Source: Cardinalis cardinalis | Lineage: Eukaryota > Chordata > Aves > Passeriformes > Cardinalidae | NCBI GenBank assembly: GCA_014549065.1 | Contig: JACDOX010000262.1 | Coordinates: 514,526 to 578,525 of the forward strand | Length of the DNA: 64,000 nucleotides | Direction of reading: 5' to 3' | Shown: piece after piece, positions 1 to 13,600 of the stretch | Numbering within the stretch: position 1 is the first letter of the stretch | Layout of the letters: the number at the start of each line of letters is the position of its first letter | The notes under the pieces: model-generated | Database searches by the model: none | What the model saw: only the letters and a program-made list of their open reading frames with translations | What the model was told of the DNA's origin: nothing | Program-made: the position numbers and the translations under genes

Positions 1-480
1 AAGGGGGGGTCAGCAGTGCTGGTCCCAAGGTGGGAGCTCAGAGCCATGCACATCCTTTTCCTTTATCCNCATNACCTTGTCCAGCCCTGCCGAGGCTCAC
101 CTTGCCCCTCACGTGCCACATCTAGGAAAACACAGCGCCAAAAATTTAAATTGAAACTTATACCCCCATCTCCCATGAAGATGCAGAGTGTTTAAGGCAG
201 CTAAGGCTGGAGATGGCCCTTGACTGGCTACAGGCATCGCTTGCAGGGTGGATGAGGGAAAGCTGGGAAGAGTTGGGCTGGCAGCTCCTCCTGTGGAGCT
301 GGGCTGCTGCTGCCACCAAATCACCAATAAATCAAAGAGTGGCCACCGTCACTCCTGGGACATTTAATTCCTGGGAAAACACGACTTTATCCCAAGCAGG
401 GCAATGATTTCCACAAGGATCCATGTTTTCATGATGTGCTCTGCACCCAAAAGGTGCCGGCCACACTCTCCTCTCTGCTG

Positions 481-560
481 GGAAGAAGCTGGATTTCCCT
501 GCATTTCCCAGGTTTGTGAGATTTGGAAGAAGCTGGATTTCCCTGCATTTCCCAGGTTTG
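481..560. repeat. 36-bp direct duplication (period 44)
   Basis: The 36 bases beginning GGAAGAAGCTGGATTTCCC occur identically at 481-516 and 525-560, separated by TGAGATTT. This is a local tandem duplication that appears recent because there are no mismatches. Confidence 0.97.
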
Positions 561-3500
561 GCACCTTCTGGAAGTCTCCCGTTTTAATTTCCCACCTCCT
601 TTCCCTGGATCTCTCCTCCTGGCTGCGTGTGACAATGCCAGGTGTGAGCAGAGCCCAGAGCTGCCCTTCAGGGAAGGAAAGAACTGAAAACCAGAAAAGT
701 CTGAACTAAAGTGTGCACAAGGGAGACTTTGTAAGCCTAATTACAGGTAATTAGAAGTTCTCCAAAGCCATCCACCAAAGCCCTGATGAATATTTATTGC
801 ACTATTATGGACTGCTCCCAGGTACTCTCCAAGAGCATTGGAATTTTTCAGGGAAGACAGTGCTATAAGTACTTTTAAAACAATTCTTTCCCAGAATTGC
901 AGTGGTCTGTGCAACTTACATGACTTTTACATACTTTTAAAAATATTACAGGGGAGCAAAATGACTTTTCTCAGGATATGTATGAAAGGTGACCTGACCT
1001 TGATGGACATGCACCAGCAATTCAAGCACTGGGAATGACTGACACGTCTCATGGTGCAACTCAGTTTAAAATTATGTCACTTGTGTCTGAAAACANTCAA
1101 GGACCTTGAATATTCAGGCTCCATGTAAAAAAAAAAGAATTAACCATTGATCCTCCACCACCCCACACCCAGCATTGCAGGGAGATGAACTGAAGAGTTT
1201 ATGCACACTCGTGGTTACACAAGCCACAAATCAACCCCCCTCTCAACACACATCTCTGCAAGACACACAAGATAAATATAGAGAAGGCAGTATCTCAGCT
1301 AATTAAGCTCTCACAAAGGTGAACTGCTNCAAGTTTAATTAGCTTGCCGATGTTCCTCCTGCAAGGGTGTTTAAATCAAAGTCAGCTTCATCTGGATCTA
1401 ATTTGTGGTGCACAGGGATGNGGAGGGGTGAGCAGACTTTCACCTTTTGCTGGAAGCAGCACATCATCTCAGGCACAGGGGAAATGAGGTAAATGACATC
1501 ACCAGGCTCCCCTGGGCAATGTGTTACATTTTTCTGTTGAAATTATTCATCTGTTATTTAGCTTTGCATTGCCCCTGTTTCTACTGAAGACGCTCGGCTC
1601 AAAAATCCAATTGCACAATTCACCACAGTGCTCCTGGTTTAATGGGAAAATGCTCATGGAAGGGCTGTGAGGGGCACAGGGCCTTGGGCAACCCTTTCCT
1701 AGTGAATCCCACCATAGGGATCCAACTGGAGCTTACNGGAGCTTCCCCAGGGACTGAGCTTCTCTTTACGGCATTTATACAGAAGATAAATCAGTGTTTT
1801 TCAAGAAAGGTAGAAATGTGAGGTAGGGGAGGAGGGCTGTAAATAATCACTCCTGAGTGTCCATTTCGCCCTGTAGCCACAACCAGAGCTGCTGATCAAG
1901 CCAGGGCTCTTCCCAAAGCTGGAGCAGCACCATTTCCCCTGTAGTGATAGTTTGGTTGGGTACCTCCCTGTGCAATTCTTAAATCATTACAAGTGCTACT
2001 TTTAATTAAATCTTGAAATCATCAGCTTTTCTAAGCTAAAGTGAGAATCCTACCCATTAGCTGAAGACTCTCCAGAGCTGAAGAGAAGTGATCAAAAGCA
2101 GATGGAGAAATAAAGAAATAAACACATGGCAACTATTAGAATTTTCAAATTGGGTTCTTTACCAGCTGTGTCCAAAACTTTATTCTCTCAGAAGCGTAAA
2201 TCTTCCTTTGAGTGTAGTATAAACTGGGAGCAAAATTTCTGGCAGCTTCCAAACCCTGCCCTGCACCCCTGAAAGGGAAAAGTCCAGCACAGGCCACCAC
2301 CAGCCTGGCTTTCCTTCTCCATGATCACTGCAGTGGGGTGGCCTTGCTGGAAAAGCATCNCCTGCATCTGAGATTCCTCCAGTGCTCACACAGTTCCAGG
2401 GCANTAAAAGCATGGAGAGTTTCAGAGAGGTTTCCAACCCTTCCCCTGAACCTGGCCTCTCTCTGCCTCTCCAGTAGAACCCCCTGTGGTGCTTCCCTCT
2501 GGCACCAGGTGCCTTTTCCTCTGTCACTGCTTGTCCCACAGGGCTCCGAGCCAGATCACGGGAAGCTCATCAGGAGCATCCAAGGNGAAGGGAAGGTCAA
2601 ACACCATCACCACACTTTTTGAGCCAAAAACTGATGAACAGGTCCTCTGGTTCAAAATTAACAATGGTTTGCCATGTGTAGAAAATCAGCATTTTACTAC
2701 TTATACAGAGTGGACAGACAGTGGATTTAAATGGATGTAAATGGATCAATTTAAATATACAGCAGTAAAACCACCTCTTCCTTCTTTCTTAGATCTAAAA
2801 TCAAAAGGGAATCTTCATTCTGTCTCTGAACACGTCAGCTGTTCTGGTCTGCCCATGTGCCATCCCTTCTCCCAGGGTGAGTGAGAGTTGATTGGAAATG
2901 GTTTGCCAGGGATGATTTAAAATATTTTTTCCAAAAGCAAATCTTATGAGTCTGAGGCTATCCCAGACATGAGAAATTATAATAATGTTTGTCTCCTCTA
3001 ATTTAGAATAATCCACAGACCTTTGATTCCACANCTTCCCGACAGTATCAACAAACAATTCGTACTTTTGCTGGAACTTGTTTATGCTTTCCTTACTTTC
3101 AAGTGAACAGAAGGTATGGCTTTCTAAAATAACCTAAAAAAAAGGGAAAAAACCAGAATATGTCAGTAGGAAGGAATTACATAGCGCCTGGAAGAGAACA
3201 ATTAGTGGCCTCTGAGAAGTTGAGTAAGAGCTACAAAAATTATTTGTATCCTAACAGGATTTTCTTTTGTAAAGGAAAACATGAAATATAAATCAGCGAT
3301 TGACATTTCTCCTCGGGGAAAAAGAGAGAAAAAGTGATGGATGACAGATGGCAGAGAAGTGACAGTACACTCTGCAGAGATGCTCAAATCATTTGTTGAC
3401 AAGGAGAGTTTAAAAGCTTGAACAAAATGATATTTCTGCTCACGCATTTAGTCAGATAGTGCTTAACTGGTTTTGTGATGAAGGCAGAAAATGCTATTTA

Positions 3501-3744
3501 AAGTTTCTGAAGATCTGAAAAAAAANAGCTCAGGGATGATAATTTTCTTTAAAGTCCAAGTTGTGAAAATATGATAAAGCACTGGCAAAACATTTTCTTC
3601 AGGATAAGACTTGAAAGCCAGCACAGGAAATCGGTTAAATAAACACAACTTTACTGTCACAAGAAATTATAATTTTGCATTTTCCCTATACATCTTTTGA
3701 TTTTCAGGCAGGCAGTAGGAACTCTTTAAAGCCTTACTTAAAAT

Positions 3745-3855
3745 ACCCATATATTTATATACAAATACATACTTTATCTACAAATATATAGATAAATACA
3801 CATATAAGTTAATATAAACTCCCCATGTATAATTTTATATTTTTACATATAGCTT
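3745..3855. repeat. A/T-rich low-complexity stretch
   Basis: Dense TATATTTATATACAAATAC-like sequence with no clear unit. Confidence 0.7.
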
Positions 3856-5723
3856 TTTTATTGTCATTCGCTGATCAATGAGGAACAATGAGAGGAAAAT
3901 TCAAAAGGTACCAAATGGGATTGGGGNCAAACAAATGGAGCCAAACTTCAAAGCCATGCCTAATTCTTCCAGAGCTTTCTCAGGAGCTCAAGAAGCCAAT
4001 GCAATCCCTTGTTTTGTTTGTGTGGATCAGCTTTGCAAAGCCCAGCCTGTCAATAACAGATTTGGATCATCCCAGACCAGAAGAAATCAATGCCATGAAT
4101 GTCTTCCAGGGCTGTGTTAAATTTGGTTCTTGTACATCAGATGAATGATTCCTATTTGGTGCTGGTTACACATTCTGGCAAATGATGGATGGAAACTCGT
4201 TCATCTGCTCCCTTCCTCATGACATTTAAAGCTGCAAATGACCAGGAAAAGACTCCAAAAAGAGCGTTCTTCAGCTTTCAACAGAGACCATCAGATCTCT
4301 CCACATAGTAGAGGAAAAAATCTTTTACCTAGGTACTTTTAAATACAATGTGCTGGAAGGCAGAAGTGCTCAGACAGGGCAGGGATGGTGGGATGTGCAC
4401 AAGGACCCAGCCATGGGTGGTTTCTCACTTCACAGCCCTGTGACCAACCCACCTGAACTTTGCAGCATGATACAAATCCAAAACCAACACTTCATAAATA
4501 ATGGAAACAATTAGCAGGGCTACTTGACAGCCTCTGCCCGGATAAACCCACATCCACACTTAGTCTGGAGTGGATTTAAAGTCTTGAGAAATGTGGGACC
4601 TTCCTCACAAGAGGATCACCTCTGCACAGGATCTGCTGCAGAACAGAGTCTGAGGGCAACTCTCCACCTCCTAAAAGAGGAAATAGAGAAGACAAGAAAG
4701 GCTTTAAGAAGAGGGAACTCACTGAGTCTATGCAAATTGTGATTAATAGGGTTAACAAAGCTTTGTTAGCACAGAGAGGCACATGGAGAGGAGTTTTTTA
4801 GGGTTATTAACTCTCATACCTTGTTGGTTGGGGTTGTCACGAAGGAGAGCAATGTGATTTCTGTATGTTGTATTTGTTTGCAAAGCCTGGGGCGTTTCAG
4901 AGAGANGACCACCCTCGGATTGGAGCTGTTTGCTCAGGCTGAGCAGAAGAGGATTCCTAATTCCTCCTCCTGCTCAGTGGAGCAGTTGGTTGTCTTCAGC
5001 AGAGGAATTCACTGAGGGTCGAGCAGCAGGGAGATAACCTTGCCCTGCAGGGATGGGCCATTTTATGTATTCATCAGCCATTCCTTGGCATGCAACAACA
5101 GCATAGCAATGAGCTGCTCCCACCCTTTCCTCTCCTCCCAACATGTTAGGAGTCAGGCAGAAGATCAAGCTAAGCTTCCTGATAAACCTAGCTCTACTCT
5201 CTTCCTCTTCACTTCTCAGTTGAAAGACAAAACAAAACAAACAAAAAAAAAGAGAGAAAGGAAAAGACTGGAAAATGGAAATTTCATGGGGAACAACAGC
5301 TTTAAGGTCATGAAGTGAAGAGAGGTAAAACTGCAAAGACAAAGTCTAACACTGTGAATCTTCCATATTCCAAGTTCCTTATTGATAGTCCTTAGAGGCT
5401 TCTCTCTTTTCTTTTTATTTTTCCCCCTTAGAACCTGTCTTTCCAATTATTTGTTGTTTGCTACAAATGAAACAAGAGGAAGCTGATTCACAGAGATGCA
5501 GGTGCCTCTGTTCTAGTGTGCAGGACAACCTGAAGCCTCAGAGGTGAGGCAGAAGAAAGCCCTGAAGTTTCCAGGAATGCATGAAAGAAAGATAGGTGAA
5601 NCAAGATGATAAATAATTATCCTTTTGGGGTGTACTTCAAAGAAATGGGTGAATGCCATCCTTTCTGTGGCAGGAAAGAGCAGTCTGGATGTCTGTCCTT
5701 GTGGCTCAGCAGGAATTGAATAC

Positions 5724-5735
5724 GGGGGGGGGGGG
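5724..5735. repeat. Poly-G run of 12
   Basis: Twelve consecutive G bases. The length may be unreliable in sequencing. Confidence 0.9.
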
Positions 5736-7159
5736 TTGTTAACACATATGGAAAATTTCATGGAGGTGCCAAACATCAGCTTCAGCAGCACCAGCAGAGG
5801 AATAAATCTGGGAGCAGCCTGCTGCACTCCCTGCCTTATTTACTGCAGGGAGAATGACTCCTTGTCAGGACTAATTCCATAATGGGAGTGACAACCATTT
5901 AGGGGCTGAGTGGTGTCATTAGATGTGGCTCGCCTGCTCTGCAGCCACTTTTGCTGGCAATTTGTGCCGTGTTGTCTTTCAAGATGTGCAGGAGGGGANG
6001 AGGGGAGGAGGGAGTGCAAAGGGTTAGCTATTTCCAAACTTTTCTAACAGGAAATAGCAAGATCCTGCAGGCTGNAGGGGTCACTTGGGTGAGGCATGGA
6101 GAAGAGGAGGGAGCGTATGGGGAGTGGGGAAGCAACCCCAGATCTGCTCTTCATCACAATGTGTGAGTCCCTGATGTTCCCCCCTGTTCCCCTGAGCATT
6201 TGCAGGTGTCAGTGAACAGCACCAGCTCCCAGTGGGATGGGAANCCTTTTCCTGCACAGCAACACTTGGGATTTCTCACACACCCAGAGGACTGCTGGAT
6301 CCTTATTTTCATATCCACTCTTGTGTCACTTTTTTAGGCATAACAGTGCACATTTATCCAGGATTTCCCTCCAGGAATTGCAGAGGAAGTGTTAAGCCCA
6401 TTACAAATACGTTTTTTGACTGACAGATTAAAAAACTTCAGATTGCGATGCAAGTTGTCCCCGGTCAAATATTAATTAATTATCATTAGTCATTGCGGAA
6501 AATAAAAGTTGTGGTAGCTCTCAGACACTCATGTCAGCCCTTAACAAAGGCTTGACTTTGATCAAGGGCAAACAAAATAGGGAAGGAGAGCAAGGTGCTG
6601 TTNGAGCTGGAAATGCAGTTGAGGTTTTCAGTTTTTGGGATCTCACCCTGAGCCACAAACCAGCATGGGCTTTGCTGGAACAACACTCTTCCCATGGCAC
6701 GTGGAAAATAAATTCTGCTCTTTGGACAGAAAGAAAGCAATATAATGAGGGATGTGGAGAGGGTAAAACTCAACCAAAACCTGAGAAAGCCTGAACAGGA
6801 CCCCCTTGGCTTTGCTCCACCTGCTCAGCAGGCTGGCACTGCCTGCTCTAACTCTCCATGAAGAGAAGCCCCTTGGTCCCAGCAGCTGGAGAGATGGCTG
6901 TGTTCCTCTGCAGGTGCCCAGCTGAGCCTTGGCCGTGTGCTGGGCAGCCAATCTGTTCTGGCAGCAAATGAAGATGTTTCCCCTCTTCCCCCTGGACAGC
7001 CATTCCTTACAACAACTTGTTTTTCTTCAAGGCTCACACTGAAGAGCAGCAGGGATGCATTGAAATGATTGAATTGACTCGGGGAAGNTGGTTAATCACA
7101 TTTACCTGTGTGGCACGTTGGAGCCTCACTGCAGTGATACAGTTTTATGAATCGTGTTC

Positions 7160-7609
7160 TGTGGCATTCACATTCTCTGAAAAAAATCCCTTTGCCCAGG
7201 ATTTTCCTCCNGGGAAGCTGAGAAGCCTCAGAGANAAGGAAAACAATTCTTATNTCATTTGCTTCTCCTGTGTTGTGNTCNTGTGTGGAATGTATTTGGA
7301 GATTGTTTACCCACAGGTGATTGTTTGGTTGGATTCTGGTGAGAGTTGTTTTCACTCTTTGGCCAATCAGGGCCAAGCTGTCTCAGGACTCTGAAAAGAG
7401 TCACAAGTTTTCATTATTATCNTTTTAGCATTCAGTAAGTATCCNGTATTCTTTAGTATAATATAGTATTCTTTAATATAATATAGTATCTTAAAATAAT
7501 AAAGTATCTTAAATACTTTAAAAATAAAGTATCTTATAGGATCTTAAATAATAATTAGCCTTCTGAGACGATGGGGTCAGATGCATCATTCCTCCCTGCC
7601 AATACAATA
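7160..7609 (+). mobile_element. Solo LTR of a songbird-type endogenous retrovirus with 6-bp target-site duplication
   Basis: The element begins TGTGGCATTCACATTCTCTG and contains pieces I recognise from a very abundant songbird LTR: GGGAAGCTGAGAAGCCTCAG, GGCCAATCAGGGCCAAGCTG, CATTCAGTAAGTATCC, runs of TATAGTATTCTTTA, and an end near GGGGTCAGATGCATCATTCC. It is flanked by GTGTTC at 7154-7159 and at 7610-7615, a 6-bp direct repeat consistent with a target-site duplication. The 3' end is TA where CA is expected, explained by one C-to-T change. AATAAA is present at 7498-7503 and 7523-7528. No internal retroviral genes or second LTR were found, so it is a recombined solo LTR. The family name is not assigned. 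Confidence 0.8.
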
Positions 7610-7615
7610 GTGTTC

Positions 7616-10600
7616 CCATGGAGCATGAAGGGGTTGCAATTTTATATAACAACATACACTTGGGTGATAAATCCCCTATGTATTTTATCTGGATGGCCCC
7701 ACAGATCCCCACAAACACTGTACCTGCTGATTTCTATATATTTGGCGGGGATTTTTGGATCCATTTGCACATACAATTAGTAGGGTTGACAGCAGCTATT
7801 CTTAGGAGAGGGTAGGCAGGCTGGGATTTAAATTAAATACAGATGTTAGACAGAATTCATGTTGATAAAATATTTCAACTCCAATCTTGGTATAAACCAA
7901 AAGGCAGTGGTGGGTTATTATTTTTCCAGTTGCCAGGTGAAAGTTAGATTTACACAGTGCTGAAGGAAGAGGGTGGAAGGGAGAATTGCTGGGCTCTCTC
8001 AGCAGCCCCAAGCTCTCACTTGGAAATAACAATTTATGGAGCTGACATTCTCTGGACAGAAACCTGAGGGCAAGTCAGCCCTGCGAGGGGAAGGACACAT
8101 CTGAGGGATGTGAAGTGTGAGGTCCACGTTGCCCTGAGTGCTGGCATGTGTGATGGATGGGCAAGAAGTTCAAGCAAGTGCAATAATGGATTATGAAAGC
8201 TGTCCTCACTCTGGGAAGAAGAATTGCCCAGGTGCTGAAAGCAGCAGCAGCAATGGTGCCACAGGGGATGAAACCCTTTATTTCTGTCACTGGAGCCATG
8301 CCAGAAGGCTGTGCTTAGGATCTGCATGTCAGAGAGATTCTGCATTGTCCGATTTCTTTTCTGTCCCCTGGATGGTGATTGATTTACTGACCTTGAGTCT
8401 GACACCTTGCCCTGAGAGCAGCACACAGCCTGTCCCTGCTCTTCATCCAGGCTCTTCCCTTTAAGTTATCTCTCCATGCATAATCCAGGAATCTCATTTC
8501 AGTTCAGTACAAAATAACAGCTCTGTGCTAGTGCATAATGTAACATGGGCTGAGCCTATTGCAGGGACTGGAGAACATGCAGGTGGGGGAAAACAAAACA
8601 CCTCTGTTATTTAGCCATGCCTCAGAGGCTGAAAGACAGGGAATGTGTCCTGGGGAACGTGGGAACTTGGCGGGGAAAGGTGTCCTCTGTAAAATGAGCC
8701 TCCTGACACTTCTGAGGGCAGAGGAGGCTCAACCATCCCAAGGGTTTCCCTCCATCCCTCCGTGTGNCCGGAGAGGGAGGGTGTCCTGCTCTATCCCTGC
8801 TTTGGAAGGAGATGGGATCTGAACTCAGCCCTGAAACAGCACCTCCCTNAACCCAGCACATCACTAAACCCTGGTTTTACCTGCGGACCAGCTGGGCTGA
8901 GCCTCAGGGAGCTCGGACCTGCCCAGCGGGACTTGCTGGGCTGTCCCTGCCGAGCTNCGTGTCCTGCTGCTGCCTGCTTGCCCTGACCACTCTGCAATCT
9001 CTTTTCTCCCGCCTGGCTGTCCTCCCCCTTCCCTCCCCTTTCTTTTATTTCCACCTTTCCCGACATTTGCCCTCCTCCTTCCCTCTCCCCACCTCGCATT
9101 GTCCTTCCTTTCATTCCCCATCACTCCAAATCCTTTCTGGCGTCTGAGCTTTTGTTCCGCTGCCTCTCGGCCCCTGCTGGGACCTGCTCTGCCTTTCTGT
9201 TTACACGCATGTCTGTGCGAGTGCTGTGTGTGATAAAGCACGGNAAAGCGCCCCTCTGAGACCCGTTTTCCTTTTGCAGAGCAGATCGTCCTTTGTGCCA
9301 AAATAATGACTCAGCACCGCCGCGGGNGAGGGGCCGTGCCTGTGTCTGCTCCTCCAGAAACAGAGATGCAGATGAGCTGCCCAGGCTTTGGGCTGAATCT
9401 CTGCCTCCAAGGTGATGCCTCCAAGTGAAAACAGCACTGAAGCAGCGAGATGAGGAGGAGGAGAAATTATCCAACAACATAAAATTAACTTTTAGCTCTG
9501 TTTCCCTCTGCATGATGAACCAGAAGCCTGACAAAAAGCAGCTCCTCTCTTGCTCTTGCCTAGCACGTGCATGCAAAGATTTCCCAGGGGTTTACCCATT
9601 CCCTTTGTGTAATTTGAAACATAATCATATTATAAACAGAGATTGCAGCATTTCGAGCTTTCAGCTAAGTGTTCTTGAATGGGCACTTGTCAGTTCGACT
9701 CCAGCATCCTTTATCAGTCACTTTATGCCATGGCATTTCAGCTTGAAGACAGCCAGCTGCATCTTTCAACATTGCCCACTTGATCTGGCTGCCAGTTTCT
9801 CTCTGACTCACAGCATTTTATTTTAAGCAAAAGGAGTAATGAAATATTTATTCTTTTTCTTGGGAAACTTGAAACTGGAGGCAAAATGTAACATTTTTGC
9901 TTTTTCTCTTCCACCTTCATGTCTCTGAACTGCTCCATTCTCTCTGGTATGAGAGAACTCAGAAGTGACCACCAGCCTCACTTTACAGATATTGGGATTT
10001 CTTTNTGGAATAAGGGCATGAGAGTCTCAGTAACACAAAACCCCTTTCACCTTCTACCTGGCCCCACAAATTCACCCTGCACAGCTCTGTGTCCAAAGCT
10101 GCCTTCCTGGTTCTGCTGGGGNTTTCCTGCATCACTTCTGGGGACAGGTAATTGCACACTTTCTCCATGGGTTTCTTATTTTATCCTGAAGAAAGTAGCA
10201 GAACCCACTGTTATCATAAATTTGAAAATCACAATCCAATCTACTCATGATCTTTGTGTACTTTCTGTGCTCTTGGCATCCTTTAGAGATGGATTGCCCT
10301 CATCTATCACCAGTGGGAAAAGGGGAAAGGCTGGGATATAGTGGGACCAAGCTGACTTTACCCCACGAGATAATAATAAGCCCATGGGAGGAGGTGATTA
10401 GTGGANCAGATTCCACAGGCGCCCTGCTGGCTCTAATCTGTCTGTTGTCATTCTGCTGCTGCTGTTGGGCCCAAACAGCCAGGCAGGGTGAAAGCCACGC
10501 ATTTCTGAGGGGTTTATGTCAATCTTCTGACTTTTCATTTGACTGGGGTGGTATTTTTATTTATGGAAGGTACGNCGTTGGGCCTGCCTTGGGTTGTGGA

Positions 10601-13600
10601 TAATCTCCGCTTAGAGCTTTTTGATCCATTTTCCAAAAAGATTATTTTAATCTCTTCCTCCCTTCCCCCAGTGCATCTCGCTGCACCAAGGGATAATTAT
10701 TTATCCTCTTGGCTCACCTCACTCCCCCTGGCCACTGTTTGATGCTGGCCAGATGCCTGGAGCAGAGGAGACAGGGTGAGTTTTTGTGCAGGGGATGTGA
10801 TGCGACACCGTGTCAGTGATTTCAGACAGCAGCACAAAAGGACTAAATCCATACTTTAGTAAACTATCACAAACAATAGTTTTGTTGCTTGTCCGTGCCC
10901 TGGGCCAGGCAGAGGGCAGGCTGACCCTGGTTTGAGCAGTCCCTGGGATGCTCTGCTCTGCTGGGGCAAGTTGTTCTGCTAAGCAAGAAGAGAGCAAACA
11001 CAAAAACCCTTCAGGCAGAGCCAGNCAGGTCCCCAGCACCCAACACTGTCTCCATTTTGCCAGCAAAAAAAAGGCAGCAGCTGAGACCTGCTGCCTGTTC
11101 AGCTGCTCAGTGTTAACAGCACCGAGTTTGCTCTGGAAGAAATGATCATATTCATGTTCAGAACCCCTAAACTCTCCCAAAATGAGTCTGTTATTTCCTT
11201 CAAAAGGCTGCTCTAAAGCCACACTAGGAATGGCTGGGTATGGTCTTCAGGATGATAATTAGGGAGAATGTCACCAATCTCAGGCTGCATAGAGCTGGAC
11301 TGCATGTACAGGCTGATAAAGGGAATTAGAAATTCACTCATAAATATGATTCAGAATGTGTATTTTCCCCTTTCTCTTCCTCCTGCTTTTGTCTTTAGCA
11401 AACCCCTCTTCCTACTCACCCAGTCCTGGAGGGTAATTTGTCTCTTCGTGGCTTGTGAAGCCTACTTGAAAAGGTTCAATTAGTGAAGAAAGGTTCTGGC
11501 TCTGTATTTGCAGCACTTCCATTCCCTGGTTTTGCTGAACCTCTGTCTTCATGGAGATTACACACTCATCTTAATTAGGAAGTGGAAGAGGAAAAGAGAA
11601 GCTTTTTAGCCTGCATTATTCAACTTTGATCTGACTTATTCCCTTTCATTCTGGAAGAAAAACATTTCAAAGACTTCCAGGAGCCTGAGTCTAATGGCAT
11701 TGACCAGAGGCACTGTCAGTCTCGCTGGAGAAGAGAAGAATGCACCAATATCTCAGTTTCTCACAGAGTGTAATAATGCCCTCCTTAGAAACCAGCTTTC
11801 ATTAGACAAATTTCTAAATTTAAGGTCATATTCTTTTCCTTGGGTGATTCTCATTTAAGAGTCTATAATGCAGATACATCTTATATCTTGGTTAGCTTTA
11901 GCCAGGGAGAGAAAATGATTCTTTGTCTCTTACTTCAGGTTCCACAGGCAGTTATTAAACACACTTAAATAAACTGAATATTTTAAGGAAACTTCATGGG
12001 CTTTACCCTCAAAAAGGAGTAGGAACTCTAAATTCAACTTTCCTCCCTCCTGGTGTGGAATTGAAACATTGAGAGAAATTATTTACAAACTGAGCTAGAT
12101 TGTGACATCCCGCTCACTCATATTTGTGTAACAAATAGCACAAACACTACCAGCTTCTGAGGCTTTCTTTGCAGAGGGTTGGGGNGTTTTTGCCATCTTT
12201 TCAGGTGATGTTTGCTTTAAACATTTAAATGTAGTCATGGGGTTGGCAATGTATTGCTTGGTACCCCCAGAGATGTCAAATTCTGAAAGGGAAATGCACA
12301 TAACAGAAGAGGCAACGGCCCCTCCACTAAATTGGAGCACAGATCTTCACAGCCTCTGCCATTATNGTGGCTTGAAGAGCAAATGGCACAATGGAAATGT
12401 CCTGGGAGATGCCTCTGGTTCTGGAGCTCACACTTGTGCCTCACTGCTTTAGTTGTCACCTTGCTGTCCTCCTGCCCAGGCTGTGCAGAACCTTCAGCAA
12501 CAGTGCATTATTAACATCCTCTTCCTGGGCATCGGAAATCAAACGTGAACAGACTCACACAAAGTGCTCCAGTTCAGATTACTCCTTTCTTCTTCCTTTC
12601 TTTTGCTAACAGGAGATGTCAATACAAAGCTCACTCCGAGCTGGGGGTTGGCTCAGGGTGGAATTTCACCACAAAGTTACTGTCGGAAAAAGGGGAGGTT
12701 TGGTGGAGTTTTGGTTCACTTAGTCACAACTAAATACCTGCTGCAAGATGGAAAATCCAGCTTCTGCTAATGTGGGAAACATGGAGCTTCACTGAGGCTT
12801 AATAATTAAAGCAAACAAGCAACCACTCCCCACAGAACACACCCACCCTTCTCGTGTCCTTTTTGTTCAGCAGCCCAGACAGTTTCTCACTGGGATCTCC
12901 CACTACCTTTATTTAAAATAATAATAATAAATAATTTTTTTTTAAGTGTATGTGATTTTCAAGATCAGGCAATCTTTTCCCCCATTCAGTGCTAACAATT
13001 CCTCTTGATTTCAGCAGAGGAAGACCCAGGGTGACTCTAAACCTCTGTGTGAGCCTTCACACTGTCTCCAGCAAGGAAAAACAGTGAGACAAATTTCTCA
13101 GTCTCTCAGCTGCCTTCCACTTTTCACAGGACACAGACTTCTGCTCCTTTCAAATGCCAAAAGGCTGGTTTTGGGGTAAATAACCCAGGCCATAGTGNCA
13201 AGATTTGTCAGATTGTTCTTTGAAAGGACCAAGGGAAAATGGGCAGTGAAATGGAAGTCACTTTGCAACATTGATGCCCTATTTAAAATACAAATACTAG
13301 AGCAATATAATCACACCTGAAAAATAGATCAGAGTGAGGAGGCCTGCTTCCCAGGCTGTCCAAAATGTGGAAGATCTTATTATTTTAACCTTAATTTTTT
13401 TATCCAGGCAAACCTGACCCAACAACGTCCTTCAGGGNCAGGGCATTACCAGCTCCTGACCTAGAGATGTTCTGTCAGATACAGAGGCTGGGAAAGAGGC
13501 CAGGGTCTGCCATCTAAGGGTTAGCCAAGGATCCTAATTATAGCCTGTTCTGGTGACAACTGCAGCGTGAACCTGCCTGGCCAGGGCTGAGGGCAGAGCC

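Larger units (their letters stand above)
1..7153. other. Gene-free sequence, left part
   Basis: Short random frames only, with no recognisable protein, RNA gene or intact repeat apart from the 36-bp duplication, the poly-G run and the A/T-rich stretch listed separately. The 1,270-1,620 part is rich in TAAT-type homeodomain motifs and might be a conserved non-coding element. Confidence 0.6.
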
